From Oopsacas minuta (Eukaryota; Porifera; Hexactinellida; Lyssacinosida; Leucopsacidae): 64,000 nucleotides of DNA. The notes under the pieces are model-generated. The model saw only the letters and a program-made list of their open reading frames with translations, was not told where the DNA came from and searched no databases. The translations under genes were made by a program, and so were the position numbers. Of the stretch, positions 30,945 through 43,500 are shown one piece after another; positions within the stretch are counted from its first letter, which is position 1; every line of letters starts with the position of its first letter. Location of the stretch: positions 606,555-670,554 of the forward strand of contig JAKMXF010000022.1 of assembly GCA_024704765.1 (NCBI GenBank), written 5' to 3'.

Positions 30945-31246
30945 GAACTGCTAGAAACTGCAGGAAACTGGTAGAAACTGCTGGAAACTGCTGGAAACTG
31001 CTGAAACTGCTGAAACTGCTGAAAATGCTGGGAACTGCTAGAAACTGCTGGAAACTGCTGGAAATTGCTAGAAACTGCTAGAAACTGCTAGAAACTGCTG
31101 GAAACTGCTAGAAACTGCTGGAAACTGCTGGAAACTGCTAGAAACTGCTGGAAACTGCTGGAAACTGTGCGAAACGTCTGGAAACTGTGGGAAACTGTGC
31201 GAAATTGCTGGAAACTGTGGGAAACTGCTGGAAACTGACAGAAACT
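30945..31246. repeat. Decamer minisatellite, unit GGAAACTGCT
   Basis: About 30 tandem copies of a 10-bp unit are present, with variants GAAACTGCTA, GAAACTGTGG and a few 9-bp units. Reading frames through it are repeats, not genes. Confidence 0.95.
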
Positions 31247-31264
31247 TTTGGATTAATTGTACGT

Positions 31265-31510
31265 AAATGTATTGTTTTTTATGAATATAAAGTAGACAAA
31301 TTCGTAAAATCTCAAATATATATACAGGTTTGCTCTAAACGGCTACACAGGGGTAACACAGATCGCTGAATCCGAATTTCGCATTTTCAAGTTTCTCATA
31401 TGTAAATTTATAGTTGTTTTTATGGATATAAAGTAACAAATTTCTAGATTGTTGTATAATCATACTTTTAACGACTATGCTGGGGTAATCGAGTATACTG
31501 AGTCCGAACA
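31265..31510. repeat. Internal modules of the 25.2/48.6 kb repeat family
   Basis: Phrases such as GCTCTAAACGGCTACACAGG, GCTGAATCCGAATTTCGCAT and TTGTTTTTATGGATATAAAG recur at 48770-49050. They are arranged as roughly 150-bp modules in tandem here. The block lies between two decamer arrays. Confidence 0.65.
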
Positions 31511-31590
31511 TGGTAGAACATGGTAGAACACGGTAGAACACGGTAGAACGTGGTGGAACATGGAGGAACATGGTAGAAACTGCTGGAAAA
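31506..31590. repeat. Decamer minisatellite, unit GGTAGAACAT
   Basis: About eight 10-bp units are present, with variants GGTAGAACAC and GGAGGAACAT, ending in GGTAGAAACTGCTGG. It shares phase and GAA core with the array at 30945. Confidence 0.85.
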
Positions 31591-31812
31591 TGTACCTAAT
31601 GGGCATATCCACTGTACTTTTAATATATGTATATTTGGACTTACATGTGGGTTGACAATTTGCATAGCTCGTGTACTGATCCTAATCCGCATACGTATAG
31701 TGGCTAATGAAAATGCGCACAGGACTTTCAATACCTCATATTAGTACTACTGTCCAAATGGAATGGACGCTGTACTGTGTGCAGCGTTCACATGTTAGAT
31801 GGTACACCATCC

Positions 31813-32180
31813 GGTGTCACAGCGAATAGTGTTCCCTGTGACTAACGTTCCCTTCTAGTGAGTAGTGTCCCCCATATTCACATGAGGGAATAGTGCTCTA
31901 GGGAATATTATCCACTAAGAAATTATTTTTAGGAGGTTTTAAAAACGTAAATCCGCATAAGGAATCTAGGAGGTTTTAAATAAGTATATCCGCATGAGGA
32001 ATCTAGGAGGTTTTAAATAAGTATATCCGCATGAGGAACTTCCGCAAATTTGACCCTTTCCAACATCAATATAGTTACATATTCCGCATGCAGATTAACA
32101 TTTTAGATAGCTTTGAACTGTTTAGGAACCATTTTCCCTTGTGAATAATGTTCGGGGACCATTATTCACTGTGACACACC
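31813..32180. mobile_element. Inverted-repeat element containing a 37-bp tandem repeat
   Basis: The left end GGTGTCACAGCGAATAGTG and the right end, complement of GGTGTGTCACAGTGAATAATG, are terminal inverted repeats. Inside, 31931-32041 holds three 37-bp tandem units beginning AGGAGGTTTTAAA. The element ends 140 bp before the SEC15 start codon. Target duplication is unclear. Confidence 0.65.
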
Positions 32181-32320
32181 AGAGTTGCATAGAATAAAGT
32201 TTCAGTGGGCGTGTCTAATTTCCGGAACGTGACATGACATGACATAACCCTCGCTCGCCCATCGACATGCGTGACCTACCATCTACATTCGATTTAATTA
32301 GCTAGTTTTGAGTATACGAA

Positions 32321-35300
32321 ATGGCAACGGAGTCATTGGAACCAGACTCTTCCATCTCTGCACTTGATGACAAAAAGGACGTGTTATCACAGCTCTTTGT
32401 CTCTGGAAAGTTTGAGCGTCTCCTAGAGGAGATAGAAGCTGGGAGTGGTCAGGTTAGCGCTACTATTCGGAGTGTTTATGATTCAGACGAACAGAATGAT
32501 TTCGAACAAGCACTCGAGGTACGTCTTCAGACCAATTCTAAAGAAATAGAGAGAATGTGTAACAAGAATTATCAGGGATTTATTGAAGCAGTTGGTAAGC
32601 TAGATGAAGTGAGAGCAGATTCAGATTCACTCAAAAGCCAAATTATAAAAGTTGACAAATCTAATCAACATTCTGGCATTGATGTACTCGCTAAATTCTC
32701 TGAATTAGAACAGGGGCGTAACGTTCAGCTCAATGTTATGCGTACAATAGAGAATATTACAATGTGTATTCCTGCACTGGAGATGTATTGCAGACTACTG
32801 GATCAGATCGACAAAAAGCAGCACTACGGAGCTCTCAAAACCTTAGAACATCTTGAACACGTCACACTACCGAAGGTTTCCCAGTTTACCTTCTGCAATC
32901 TAATGACAGAACGTATACCTGAGATTAGACAGCTGATTAAGAAGAAGAGTAGAGCAGATATCAGAGAGTTTTTAGAGAAGGTTCGTGAGAAGAGTGAGTA
33001 CATAGGAGAAGTAGCTATGCATCAAACTCTAAGACACAGTAACATAGAAATGATGAAAGAGGTAATCTCAAGGATTAATCCGCTGCAGGATCAGGAGACT
33101 GATCTGTGTGCACAAGACCTACTTAACTTCTCTCCTGTGTACAAATGCTTACATATATATTCAGTGCTTGGTGCTAGAGAAGAGTTTGAGTCATACTACC
33201 GTGATCAGAGACACAGACAAGCTCGTTTAGTGCTGCAACAGAGACACGGACAATGGGAAGACTCCATACAGTTATTCAAGAGTTATTTCTTTCAAATAGC
33301 CGGATTCTTCGTGGTAGAAGATACTGTAATGCATACTACCCAAGGATTGGTAACTTCTACTGTAGCTGATGATCTATGGAGCATGGCAGTACATAGAATT
33401 ATGGCAGTACTACGCTCTCATAGCACTACGTGTAGGGAGATAGCTATATTAATGGGGATTAAGGAACTTGTTGTTTGGTTTTGTCAGACTATGAGGTCAT
33501 ACGGATACTCAGTAGAAAAACTATTTGAATTGCTTTTAGAGCTCAGAGAGATGTATGTAGATATTTTGATGAAGAATTTCGCAGATGATTTCGCACGAGA
33601 TTTTAGGAGATCTACGTTTATTCCAGTCTCTGTTAAGACAGAAGGAGAATATCAAAAGGTATAATATAGTAGATATACTCAAACCTTGTTAATACAAACA
33701 CTAGTGAGACGTAGTTCAATGGAATTCGCCTTATTAGCGAGTGGTATTTTCAAAGCATTTCTTGCTAATACGCGAACTTTACTATTAGCGAAACAGTTTC
33801 CAAAGCAAAATGAACTCTGTTCCTAGAATAACTTGTTATCAAGCTGTTATGCGTATGACACTGTGACTCCAGGTGTGAAGTAATAAACCTGTCCCTTTCA
33901 ATACTTTTCAATATGAATATTAATTTGTTTAAAACAAACTAAGTTGCAAATTTCGAATTTCGACGGTCCCCTTATGTATGTTTTACCGATATTCTACTGT
34001 ATTAAATTGATTTATACATCTTTAGGTTTGCTCTACTCTAAACTTCCATGATCCAGAATTAGCAAGAGCTGCTTTCCCCAAGCAGTTTAAGTTCTCTGAG
34101 TTGGTTTTACAAACGTTTAACTTGCTGAAAGATTTCATAAAGAATTGTAATCTCTTTACTTACAAACTCAACCTGAGTCAAACTGACATAGATGAACGAG
34201 TACGTAAATCTATCAATCACCTGTTCCAACGTACACTATCCTCACAGCTGAACCAGTTAGTGCGTAACACACGATTACAGGTGCAACAGCTGGCACAGGT
34301 CTACGTTGATTTCAGATACTTAGAAGGTTCATGTGCTGAACTGAGTAAGTTCATCTCTAAAACTACTCAGACAAGGAATGAAGGACCACACACTGTTCGC
34401 ATGCATGGAGCACAGGTTATGCGGGAAGCTTGTAAAGACTGTGAAGAGCAAATGATGATTCTTCTCTGTTCAAAGCTATCTGATTTTGTTGAGAGTTCAG
34501 AGTACGAATGGGAGTGTAAGCCTGGTTCTAACCATGCCTCAAAAAGTAGATTTATTGACGATGCCCTTCACTATGTGGACATAATGCTGGAGACCTTCAA
34601 ATCACTTCCTCCTGAGTTATCGAGACAATTATGTATAACTTCTTGTCGACATATGAGTGTAGAAGTACAGAGTCTAATTCTTAGCAGTGAAGTACCTGCT
34701 ATCTCACTGAACTGGTTTCTATTATTTGACACTGATCTCAATGCTTTGGAATCTTATTCACAGAGCTCTCATGTAAGTTAAATTGATATTTGGGACATTG
34801 TAGTTGTTGTCAAACTTGTGTGGCGCCGGGGGCCATATTTCAACTAATATGCAAGTAATACAGCATCAGCCTTATCCCTGGTCCTTGCTCCAATACGTAT
34901 TGTTATGTCAAGTACTCATTGAAATTACTTTATCTAATGATTATATTGTTACAGTTAATCTGTATAGAATATTAATTAATACTTTCTTACCAAATATATT
35001 TAATGCATTTTATTCAGTTATATTCCATTTACAAATTCTGATAGTTTAGTTATACATCCAGATAACTCATCTCAATTAATATATTTGGAAATTGGAATAC
35101 TCATTAAATCATATAAGATACTACTGTTAATGATTTTCTTTATAATAATTATAATTAGTCTATAGTGCATTAAACAGCATTTTCAATATATTTTCATTTA
35201 ATATATTCTGCCATCTTACCATTATGGAATACACTTCCTCTTCGAATCTTGGTGATAATTTCAATAGGAAGTGGGTTTGGTATAGCTTAGTCTTGACATA

Positions 35301-36055
35301 ACGAACCCTTTTGGTCTTGATCGCTTCGAGATAAATTGTCTTTTACAAAGACTTCAAGCAGTCTTTGTTCTTTCATACTTTTCGCCTCGAATATATAAGT
35401 GGTCCATAGATATATACGTATCATTACACTCCGTAAGTTTTCGTTTAACTGCAGAATTAACTTCCCTATCCATGTGCCAGGCCATTCTTATCTTTCGTGA
35501 AATCAATGCCAAGAGTTATTGTTTACTTGCGATTATGATAGTAATTACATCATGAGCGGATTTAGTAGCGTTTGAACTGTCCCTTGAATGAATTCCGAAC
35601 GCAAATACTCCCCGATTTCATTCTAGAAAACCACCATTTACATGTTGATGGTGACACAATATCGTTCTCTCTATATATAAAGAGTTGACAGAATATTTAT
35701 TCATATAAATCTCTAGGTTCATCGATTGGGGATATCAAGCAAGGAGATTCTCCAAGAATATGCCCCGCTTCGTCAACTTATCAAGCTAGCTCTCTCTGGA
35801 GACTGGAGCGGGTACATCACAGACTTTGAGTCTAATGGACCGATGTATCCCGACCTTTTACCTAGCAATGTTAATATTGTCATAAAGAAAGTGAGATTAT
35901 CTGAGTTCCCTAAAAAGTCAAGGAAGAAAGGTCTTCTCCATGTCCATGGAAAGAAGGAAAGTAATCCTTCAATAGAAGCTCGTGAGAACTATTACGATAT
36001 GATAATACAGAGAATAAACGGATTGAAAGAGAGAAAACCTCGTGAAAATAACTGA
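32321..36055 (+). CDS. EXOC6: Exocyst subunit SEC15 (EXOC6)
   Basis: SEC15 links the exocyst tether to Rab GTPases on secretory vesicles. Three exons join in frame: 32321-33658, 34026-34772 and 35717-36055, all phase 0 with GT/AG borders, giving 807 residues, the usual family length. The N-terminal coiled region (about 20-180) has the family features (CNKNYQGFIEAVGKLDEV, GALKTLEHLEHVTLP). The DFRYLEGSCAELSKFI stretch and the helical C-terminal Rab-binding region (through GDWSGYITDFESNG) lie in exons 2 and 3. The tail after about 760 is basic. Intron 2 (944 bp) contains no gene. Its promoter region borders the 31813-32180 transposon. Confidence 0.95.
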
Positions 36056-36545
36056 TAACTAAATTACATTCTTCAATACGAGAAAATGAATGCTCTTTCA
36101 TGACTATGGAGATAAGAGGTGTATACAGTTAATTTGTTTAAATTTTTGAATTAGTCTTCTATATTACATACAATATTAGTATTTGATATTACCGGCTAGT
36201 ATTTATAATACGTATAAATACGGTATACGTGATTTATTTGAACGTATTATAGGTTAAACTCGAAATATTAGATTTTGGCATTGTTACACTTGTATAAGTC
36301 ACATTATTATCAAGTATTACATAATTTGGTCAACTATGATGAGACTTCTCACTAACAATTCGAGAACTACTGTTTTGATGAAAAATATTTATGGTAGAAA
36401 TCAGCCTAATAGAATTACGTCACCAATTAATTGTAGATTGAACTTGAACGTATTAAACAACTTTATATATTTCTCATACATAGCCAAATCCTACCTTGCA
36501 GATAATTTTGTGAATATTTGTGAGTACATTTAGCAGCAAATTTTA
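36056..36545. other. Intergenic, nothing recognised
   Basis: This is the spacer between SEC15 and EEFSEC. It is AT-rich with no supported gene or repeat. Confidence 0.5.
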
Positions 36546-38288
36546 ATGGCCAGTGAATCCTCAACCTCTGGAGATTCTACTGTACAGGTTCCTCCACAAC
36601 AAGTGCTGAATGTTAATGTGGGTGTATTAGGACATGTAGACAGTGGGAAGACTAGCCTCTGTGCTGTATTGAGTACAATAGCATCTACTGCTTCATTTGA
36701 CAAGAGCAGACAGAGCAAGGAACGTGGTATTACTCTAGATTTAGGTTTCTCATGTTTCCTAACTCCTGTACCAGAACATCTATGCTCTCAGGTACCAGAA
36801 CAGATATCACATCTACAGTATACCCTTGTAGATTGTCCAGGGCATGCTTCCCTTATCCGTACTATAATAGGAGGTGCACAGATAATAGACATGATGATAT
36901 TAGTGTTAGACATTACCAAAGGCATTCAGACACAAACTGCAGAGTGTTTAGTCATTTGTCGTATTACACAACGTAAGCTACTGGTAGTACTTAATAAGGT
37001 AGATATGCTGGAGGAGAGTAAGAGAGTAGTTAGTGTAGAGAGAACGGCCAAGAGAATGAGGAAAGCCTTACAGAGCATGGATATAGAAGCTGTAGATATT
37101 GTAGCAGTATCTGCTCGTCCTGACGGTATAGAGACCAGTATAGACAAGGCCATAGGGATACGAGAACTAATCAGCTGTTTGAATGTTCACACTGATATGC
37201 CGGTTAGAACTTCTAAAGGTCCGTTCTTATTCGCAGTGGACCACTGTTTCCTTATTCGTGGACAAGGTACCGTGATGACTGGTACGGTATTAAGTGGGAT
37301 TATTCGTGTTAACGATGCAGTCCTTATACCCGCTCTCTCACTCAGTAGGAAAGTTAAATCCATGCAAATGTTCAGACAGCCTGTACAGAGTGCTATGCAA
37401 GGAGATCGGTTAGGTATTTGTGTTACTCATTTCGAACCTAAGCTCTTGGAGCGTGGACTGCTCTGCTCACCAGGAGCTGTACAGTCTCTATATGCAGCTA
37501 TTGTACAGGTTAACAAGATTCCGTTCTTTAAATTCCCTATTACTTCCAAAAGCAAACTTCACATATCAATTGGTCACGAGACTGCTATGGCTAATATTCT
37601 ATTATTCTCATCACCACATCATGCTATGTCTAAAGAATTCTCGTTTGCAGAGGAGTATACTTACGTTGAAGACTTCTCTCACACTCAAACTATTCCGATA
37701 GATACTTCTCCTGTTGATGTTGAAGGTGCTTGTGTAGACACACAGCCTATTCCTAACACCGTATATGCTCTATTGGAATTCGAGAAACCTGTAATATGCT
37801 CACTCGACGCTCTGCTGATTGGTTCTAAGCTAGACATGGACATTCACACTAATCAGTGCCGTATTGCCTTTCAAGGAAATGTCCTATGTCCAATGACAGA
37901 TAAAAACTATACAAACTCAGTTCTACCAAGCCTAAAAGTGATAAAGTTTAAACAGAAGGAAGGTATTGTAGACCGGATACAAGATGAATATACTGTGATT
38001 GTTAAGTCCCTGTTTAAGAAGGAAACACACATAGATTTGTTTATTAATAAGAAGGTAACTCTATCAACAGGAGAAGTTGGTACAATTGAGGGCACATTTG
38101 GTAGTAGCGGAAAGATAAGAATTCGATTAAATTCTGGGTTATTTGAATCAAGTAAGAAACTTTTAGAACCGATAAAAAAGAAAGGAAATGAAAAGAATGT
38201 TAGTAGTGAACAGAATCAACAATCCATTGTAGTAACGCTAAGATTTAAAAAATATTTGTTCGAAAAGTCTAAGACTATTTTTCAATAA
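36546..38288 (+). CDS. EEFSEC: Selenocysteine-specific elongation factor
   Basis: This GTPase delivers selenocysteyl-tRNA to UGA codons that carry a SECIS signal. The frame shows the P-loop GHVDSGKTS (29-37), switch I RGITLDLGF (60-68), DCPGH (96-100) and NKVD (150-153). Beta-barrel domains II and III and the eukaryotic C-terminal domain IV (about 470-580) follow. RGITLDLGF is the form typical of SelB/EEFSEC rather than EF-1A or EF-Tu. The length of 580 residues is close to the human protein (about 596). It is single-exon. Its presence implies that the organism makes selenoproteins. Confidence 0.95.
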   Translation: MASESSTSGDSTVQVPPQQVLNVNVGVLGHVDSGKTSLCAVLSTIASTASFDKSRQSKERGITLDLGFSCFLTPVPEHLCSQVPEQISHLQYTLVDCPGHASLIRTIIGGAQIIDMMILVLDITKGIQTQTAECLVICRITQRKLLVVLNKVDMLEESKRVVSVERTAKRMRKALQSMDIEAVDIVAVSARPDGIETSIDKAIGIRELISCLNVHTDMPVRTSKGPFLFAVDHCFLIRGQGTVMTGTVLSGIIRVNDAVLIPALSLSRKVKSMQMFRQPVQSAMQGDRLGICVTHFEPKLLERGLLCSPGAVQSLYAAIVQVNKIPFFKFPITSKSKLHISIGHETAMANILLFSSPHHAMSKEFSFAEEYTYVEDFSHTQTIPIDTSPVDVEGACVDTQPIPNTVYALLEFEKPVICSLDALLIGSKLDMDIHTNQCRIAFQGNVLCPMTDKNYTNSVLPSLKVIKFKQKEGIVDRIQDEYTVIVKSLFKKETHIDLFINKKVTLSTGEVGTIEGTFGSSGKIRIRLNSGLFESSKKLLEPIKKKGNEKNVSSEQNQQSIVVTLRFKKYLFEKSKTIFQ

Positions 38289-40537
38289 TATTTGTTGTTT
38301 CTTATTCATAATTAGCATATAATTTAGCACATGCAATTGGAATATTTTATTGTTCTCAACTTCAGTTTTTTCTAATTTTTGTTAGTTAGTCTTTAGAGAC
38401 TTTTTGCAAAGTGCGATTTGAAATTTTAATGGTGCTCTGTAGATATATTATACTTGCCAATTATCCTGTTTTGGTAAACCAGACCAACACTAAATATTTT
38501 CCCGCTAATTATATTTGATTTTCCCTTCCTATTTTTCCCTCATCTGCTCTGATTGCGGTGTATGATTCTGACATAATTATTTCCTTCATTCTTAATGAAC
38601 TCAACTTTCAAGAATTTCACCAATTCCAGCTTGTTTAATTTTCAGTATAACACGAATAAATTGCATTGCAATACTTATCATGTTTCATGATAAGTATCGG
38701 TGGAATATCCTGTGAATACTCATTAGTATATAACACTTAAGAATGATTGTGAGTCTGAATACTACCAGCTAATTCAACAAGGAATTTGTTTAATTGGAAA
38801 GTGTGGGCTGATGTGGATTTATTCTCTCACGAATCACCAGGATGTGTTCATTGTTATTTCCTTGTGACTTTCCTGAAGCCGAAACCTATGAACTTGTTGA
38901 GGTACTCCTATTATATTTATTGAACATTGAAGTCGTTTATAAATTCATCTACCATTTTTCGCAGAATAATCACTCAACACAACAGAATTTGTGATAAATT
39001 TCTCTTCATGCTTGCACTGAACAATATGAGTTTAATATTATTGTTAATATATTCATTGTTTGACCAAATACATCCATCACTACTACCAAAATGATAAGAT
39101 CGTATTCATTCACGTACGTGTATAAGTTCAGATTCCTCCTACTTGAAAATGTTAATAAGAATTCCATGAGCTGCTACTTGCAATCGTTATCTTAATCGTC
39201 ATTATACTGGCTAATGTGTTTCAATTACTCTAAATTATTTTAATATACTCTTTTAAGTTCATAACTATCTGATGTAAACCTCATTCAGGTGCAAGACTTG
39301 TGGCAAGGAATGTTAACCTCCCACCATAATTGGTGTTAATCTGATATATAATTGCCAGAAACTATTATATGATTTAACTTGTTTCTTTATTATATAATTT
39401 ATTTCCATTTACAGTATTATCCAAGTCGTTACTCAGGTGAATTTAAAGATACGACACTCCCTTTTTATAATTAAATAATCAGATAAAAAGATAATTGATA
39501 GCGCATACATATAGTACCGTAATATGTTTACGCTCTAACCTTCAGGGCAGGTGCTACAGGTACGGTGCTCGTCGCACCAATAATTGAGAATTCCACCCCC
39601 ACAAATGGTCAGATGTGATGAATGCCACACTAATATATTTTACCCTTGGAGTAATATGATTAATATCTGGACTGAAATTAGTCGAAATTTGGAGTGGTTA
39701 TATTTCTGAATGGATGAATCTTAACTCTTTATTTGTAAGTTAAGTAACCGTCTTCTTTATTTGCCATAAGATTTGTTGTTTCGCTATTTTAGGGTCGTTT
39801 TTATAGTGCACCATTCTATATACTTGAAAGAATTAATTAGAAACATATCAATTCAATTTCCTTGATAGCTTCTCGTAGTAAATAGGACTTCTAATCTCCT
39901 TTGAGGATCCTGTTATCCATGTAGATGATAATGGGTTCCTGATTTATTATTGCAGATCATGGCACTTTTGGTAGTATAGCTAATGTTTCGATGATACCTT
40001 ATATAGATTCGAATATTTTAACACAAACATTCATTCATTTATTATAAATGAGAATTATTTGCTAGATCTTAAATCAGTTCATTTATTTTAAACTGTTTAA
40101 TAGCGAATTTATTCAATTGCGTTTTACTAGTAAATATAATTATTTGTTAAATATCATAAATTGTAATAGATAACATATGATTACATTCTATAGTCTATAC
40201 TATGACTAAACTTCTTGTAAAATTTGATTGTTTAATATATAAAAATTTCACTATATCATGATCATGTCTTACAATGCTTGTTTTAAACCCTTAAAAGGTC
40301 TCTTTCATGTGTCGCAATGTTCCCGTCTGGCACTAAATAACCTCAAATCTTAGTCTAGGTATAAATTCTATGCAATTATACTGCATGAGCTAGAAATTTA
40401 TAATTTTATTCATCGACACAATGTCTGCATTTTTATCGATTATTCTTTGAGATTAGTCTATTTATAAAATTATTTTTTGGATATTAAATTTGTTTTGCAA
40501 GTATTTAAGTATTCGCTAATTAATTAGCAGTAGCGTT
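38289..40537. other. Intergenic 2.2 kb, no gene recognised
   Basis: This is the long AT-rich region upstream of the Fe65-like gene. The motif TACTTGCCAATTATCCTGTT near 38449 resembles the one at 2668 and may be an old transposon end. A non-coding first exon or enhancers of the downstream gene could lie here, but nothing shows it directly. Confidence 0.5.
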
Positions 40538-43500
40538 ATGTCAGATTTACCAAAGGACTGGGAGGCTGTAGCTAGTAAAGATGGGACATATTACTGGCAT
40601 ACAGTGACAGGAGAGGTTACATGGAAAAAGCCGAAACAGCCTTCTAAACCTAAGCCCCCTCCCCCTCCTCCTCTTCCCAACTCCCCTATTGTCTCTGAAC
40701 CACCAGATGATTTGTATAATTACACTGACGACTATACACATGCTTTTCCTAATTACCAACCTGTGCAAACGTGTTATCAAAATGTTGTTTTGTTAAAAGA
40801 ACCCTCTCAAGATGATATCTCACCTTCTAAAGTTAAAACCGTTGATAATTATGAGAACGTTGAACTAATACAGAGACCATCTAGTCAAGATGAAATAAAC
40901 AAACCTGAGAGTACAGACAAACCAACATTAGATAGATATAGGGTGAGATGCTGGTAGTATTAGTAGATAGTTATCTATTAATCTTATTAGGCAATAATAA
41001 CGATAATATATCCAGTAAGTTCGGAGTAGATGATTAGTCCAGTAATGAGCAATAGCATAGTGTTAATTTCTGTAGCTAGCAAGTTTAACTTAATCCAGAT
41101 GGAATTTCATAACTGTTATAATTGTTTGCAAGTTTTTATATTTCTAGCTTTTGAATTGCTGCCAAATTTCTTTAATTAAATGATACAAACTGGAAAATCT
41201 TCAGCATCCGATTGAGAAATTTCAAATCTATTCAGATTTAAATTTCTATATTCAACTAAGCAATACACTCTAAAATCAAATTTATGGATTACTTTCTATT
41301 TATTTTTTTCGAATGCTGAATTCGATAATTAATCCAATATGTAACACCTAGCTTAGAGACTCAAGCATTTCCACTTCTACTCAAGGTTACTAATATTTCT
41401 TCTCCATGTCATATAACATGCGGTGAATACTATGAAATATAGAAATAATAGAACTGATTTAAATATACTAATTTGGATTTTAAATGAGAGAATTATTGTT
41501 ACAAAGGAGACGCAATATTTTTCGGATTAGTTATGAGCGCCAGCTTGATGTTTAAGCAGAGAGTGAGAGACTTCAAAATAAGCCCACTTAATGTAATATT
41601 AATTCTATGTAACAGTTTCATTCATAATATAAATTATCATAATAAGCGAGTATTTCTACTCTTCTTAAATATTCATTAATTGAGTCTATTAATCTCATTG
41701 GAATGTAATCAACAATCACATTTCAATTAGTTTATAATTCTATTACTTAGGGCCCTAGTGATAGTGAAGATCCGTATACTTGTGTGAACAAGGCTCCTGA
41801 CCGGAAGAGCAACTTCCGTCACTCAGCTGTGAAGAGAAAATTGTCTAATAATGTTGAAGAATTGGTAATAACTCGAGAAAAGGTAGATGTTAATGGAGCT
41901 GATAAAGTACCAGATATTCCTATCCGATCTCCTTCCATATATGACGACGAGGAAATTTGTAATAATCTCCCAGTATCCCAGGTCTATCCAGAGGATTCAG
42001 GTACTCAGTTCGCAGTGCCATTTTCAGATCAGGTATTCCTTATATTCATTTTTATTGTATAATGTATTCATGTATATTGTTATATTAAAGTATAGAGAAG
42101 TGGATAAGCCAGTTCTCATTAACGATCCACACTCATCACTGACTAAATTACCTTCCTATGACAAAGAACAAGACCCTCTCCTTACTAACGAATGTGATAC
42201 CAGTACAACTCAAACAGAAGTAAATAATCAGTCTCGTGATAGCGGTATTGGCCTCTCCTCCAGTTCTCGTGTTAATTCATACCAATCTAATTCTCCTTTG
42301 AAGTCTACTATCACTGAGAGGCCTGGTACACTGTATGAAAATGTAGAACTACCCTTTGAGAAGAATGTACCAACTACTCCTACCAAAGCACTTACCGAAG
42401 ACAAAACACTTCCTGAAGGTTGGAAACAGGTAATAAATTGATAACGTACTCAAATCATATTTCATCCAATACTTAAGAGTTATTATTACAGTGAATGCTG
42501 GTTATAAGGACCCCTTTGAGAGTAGCAAATAAGCAATAAATATACAGGAATATATGAGGACCGTTTTCCAGAGGATTGTGCTTATAACCGGAATCCACTG
42601 TATTTACATTTATGCTCTGGTTAGGTTGATTCAGATAACGGAGATGTATACTACTGGCATATAGAGTCAGGTGCCACACAATGGAACTTCCCAGAAGGCC
42701 AGCCTCTCTCTCCAATGCCTGTTATTCTCTCTGAAAAGATAAGTGAATCTTCCCAGCCTTCCACTCCATTATCTACATTTTCATTACCAAAGGTACCTCT
42801 ACCTGAACATACAAATGTACGGAGCTTCTCTGCTTGGCTTATAGACATACAAGACATAAATTCTAATGAGTTAAAGCATGGTAACTGTACTAACATCATA
42901 GAGAATTGTATACAGAGTGTGTCTGATCGTCTACAAGGTGATCAGGAATTAGAGCAGCAAGTTGTGCTTCAGGTGTCACCAGGTGTGTTAAAAGAATTAG
43001 ATGCTCAAACTAGTTCTATTAACAAAGCTTATTCTATCACTCGTATTCGTGCTTGGGGATGTAGCAGAGAAAATTCTCGGTAAGTTTTATCTGGATAGTT
43101 TTTATACTTTACAAGTTATAAACTTTATTCTAAATCTTATTTAATACATGTGTCCATCTGTAATCGCACTTCATTGTGAAGTATGAACAATTGTCGCATA
43201 ATCAACTGCGATCTAGATTTAACGTTGTCAATAGTGTGATTTTAATCGTCGAAAGAACTTTAGTCAATACTGTAATGAGGAATGTCTGATTTAAATATTT
43301 TATCACTCAAAATTCCTTATTATTTTGAGGAAGAAATTAACTTTTATGAAAACTTACTCTAAGATGGTACTCTAACTACAAATTTTACTAAATTTAGATA
43401 CATATGCACTTTGTATTCATATTGTAAATTCAATACCAGTGGATAGTTTGGGTGATAAAGTAGCTAGTATATCGATTCCATTATTTTTAGATATTTCGCA

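Noticed and set aside
30945-31731. Frames across the decamer arrays
   Set aside because: The repeats simply lack stops. The translations are short periodic strings.
41887-42090. Upstream part of the frame overlapping Fe65-like exon 3
   Set aside because: Only 42091-42429 is the exon. The frame upstream of it runs through exon 2 in the wrong phase and the intron.
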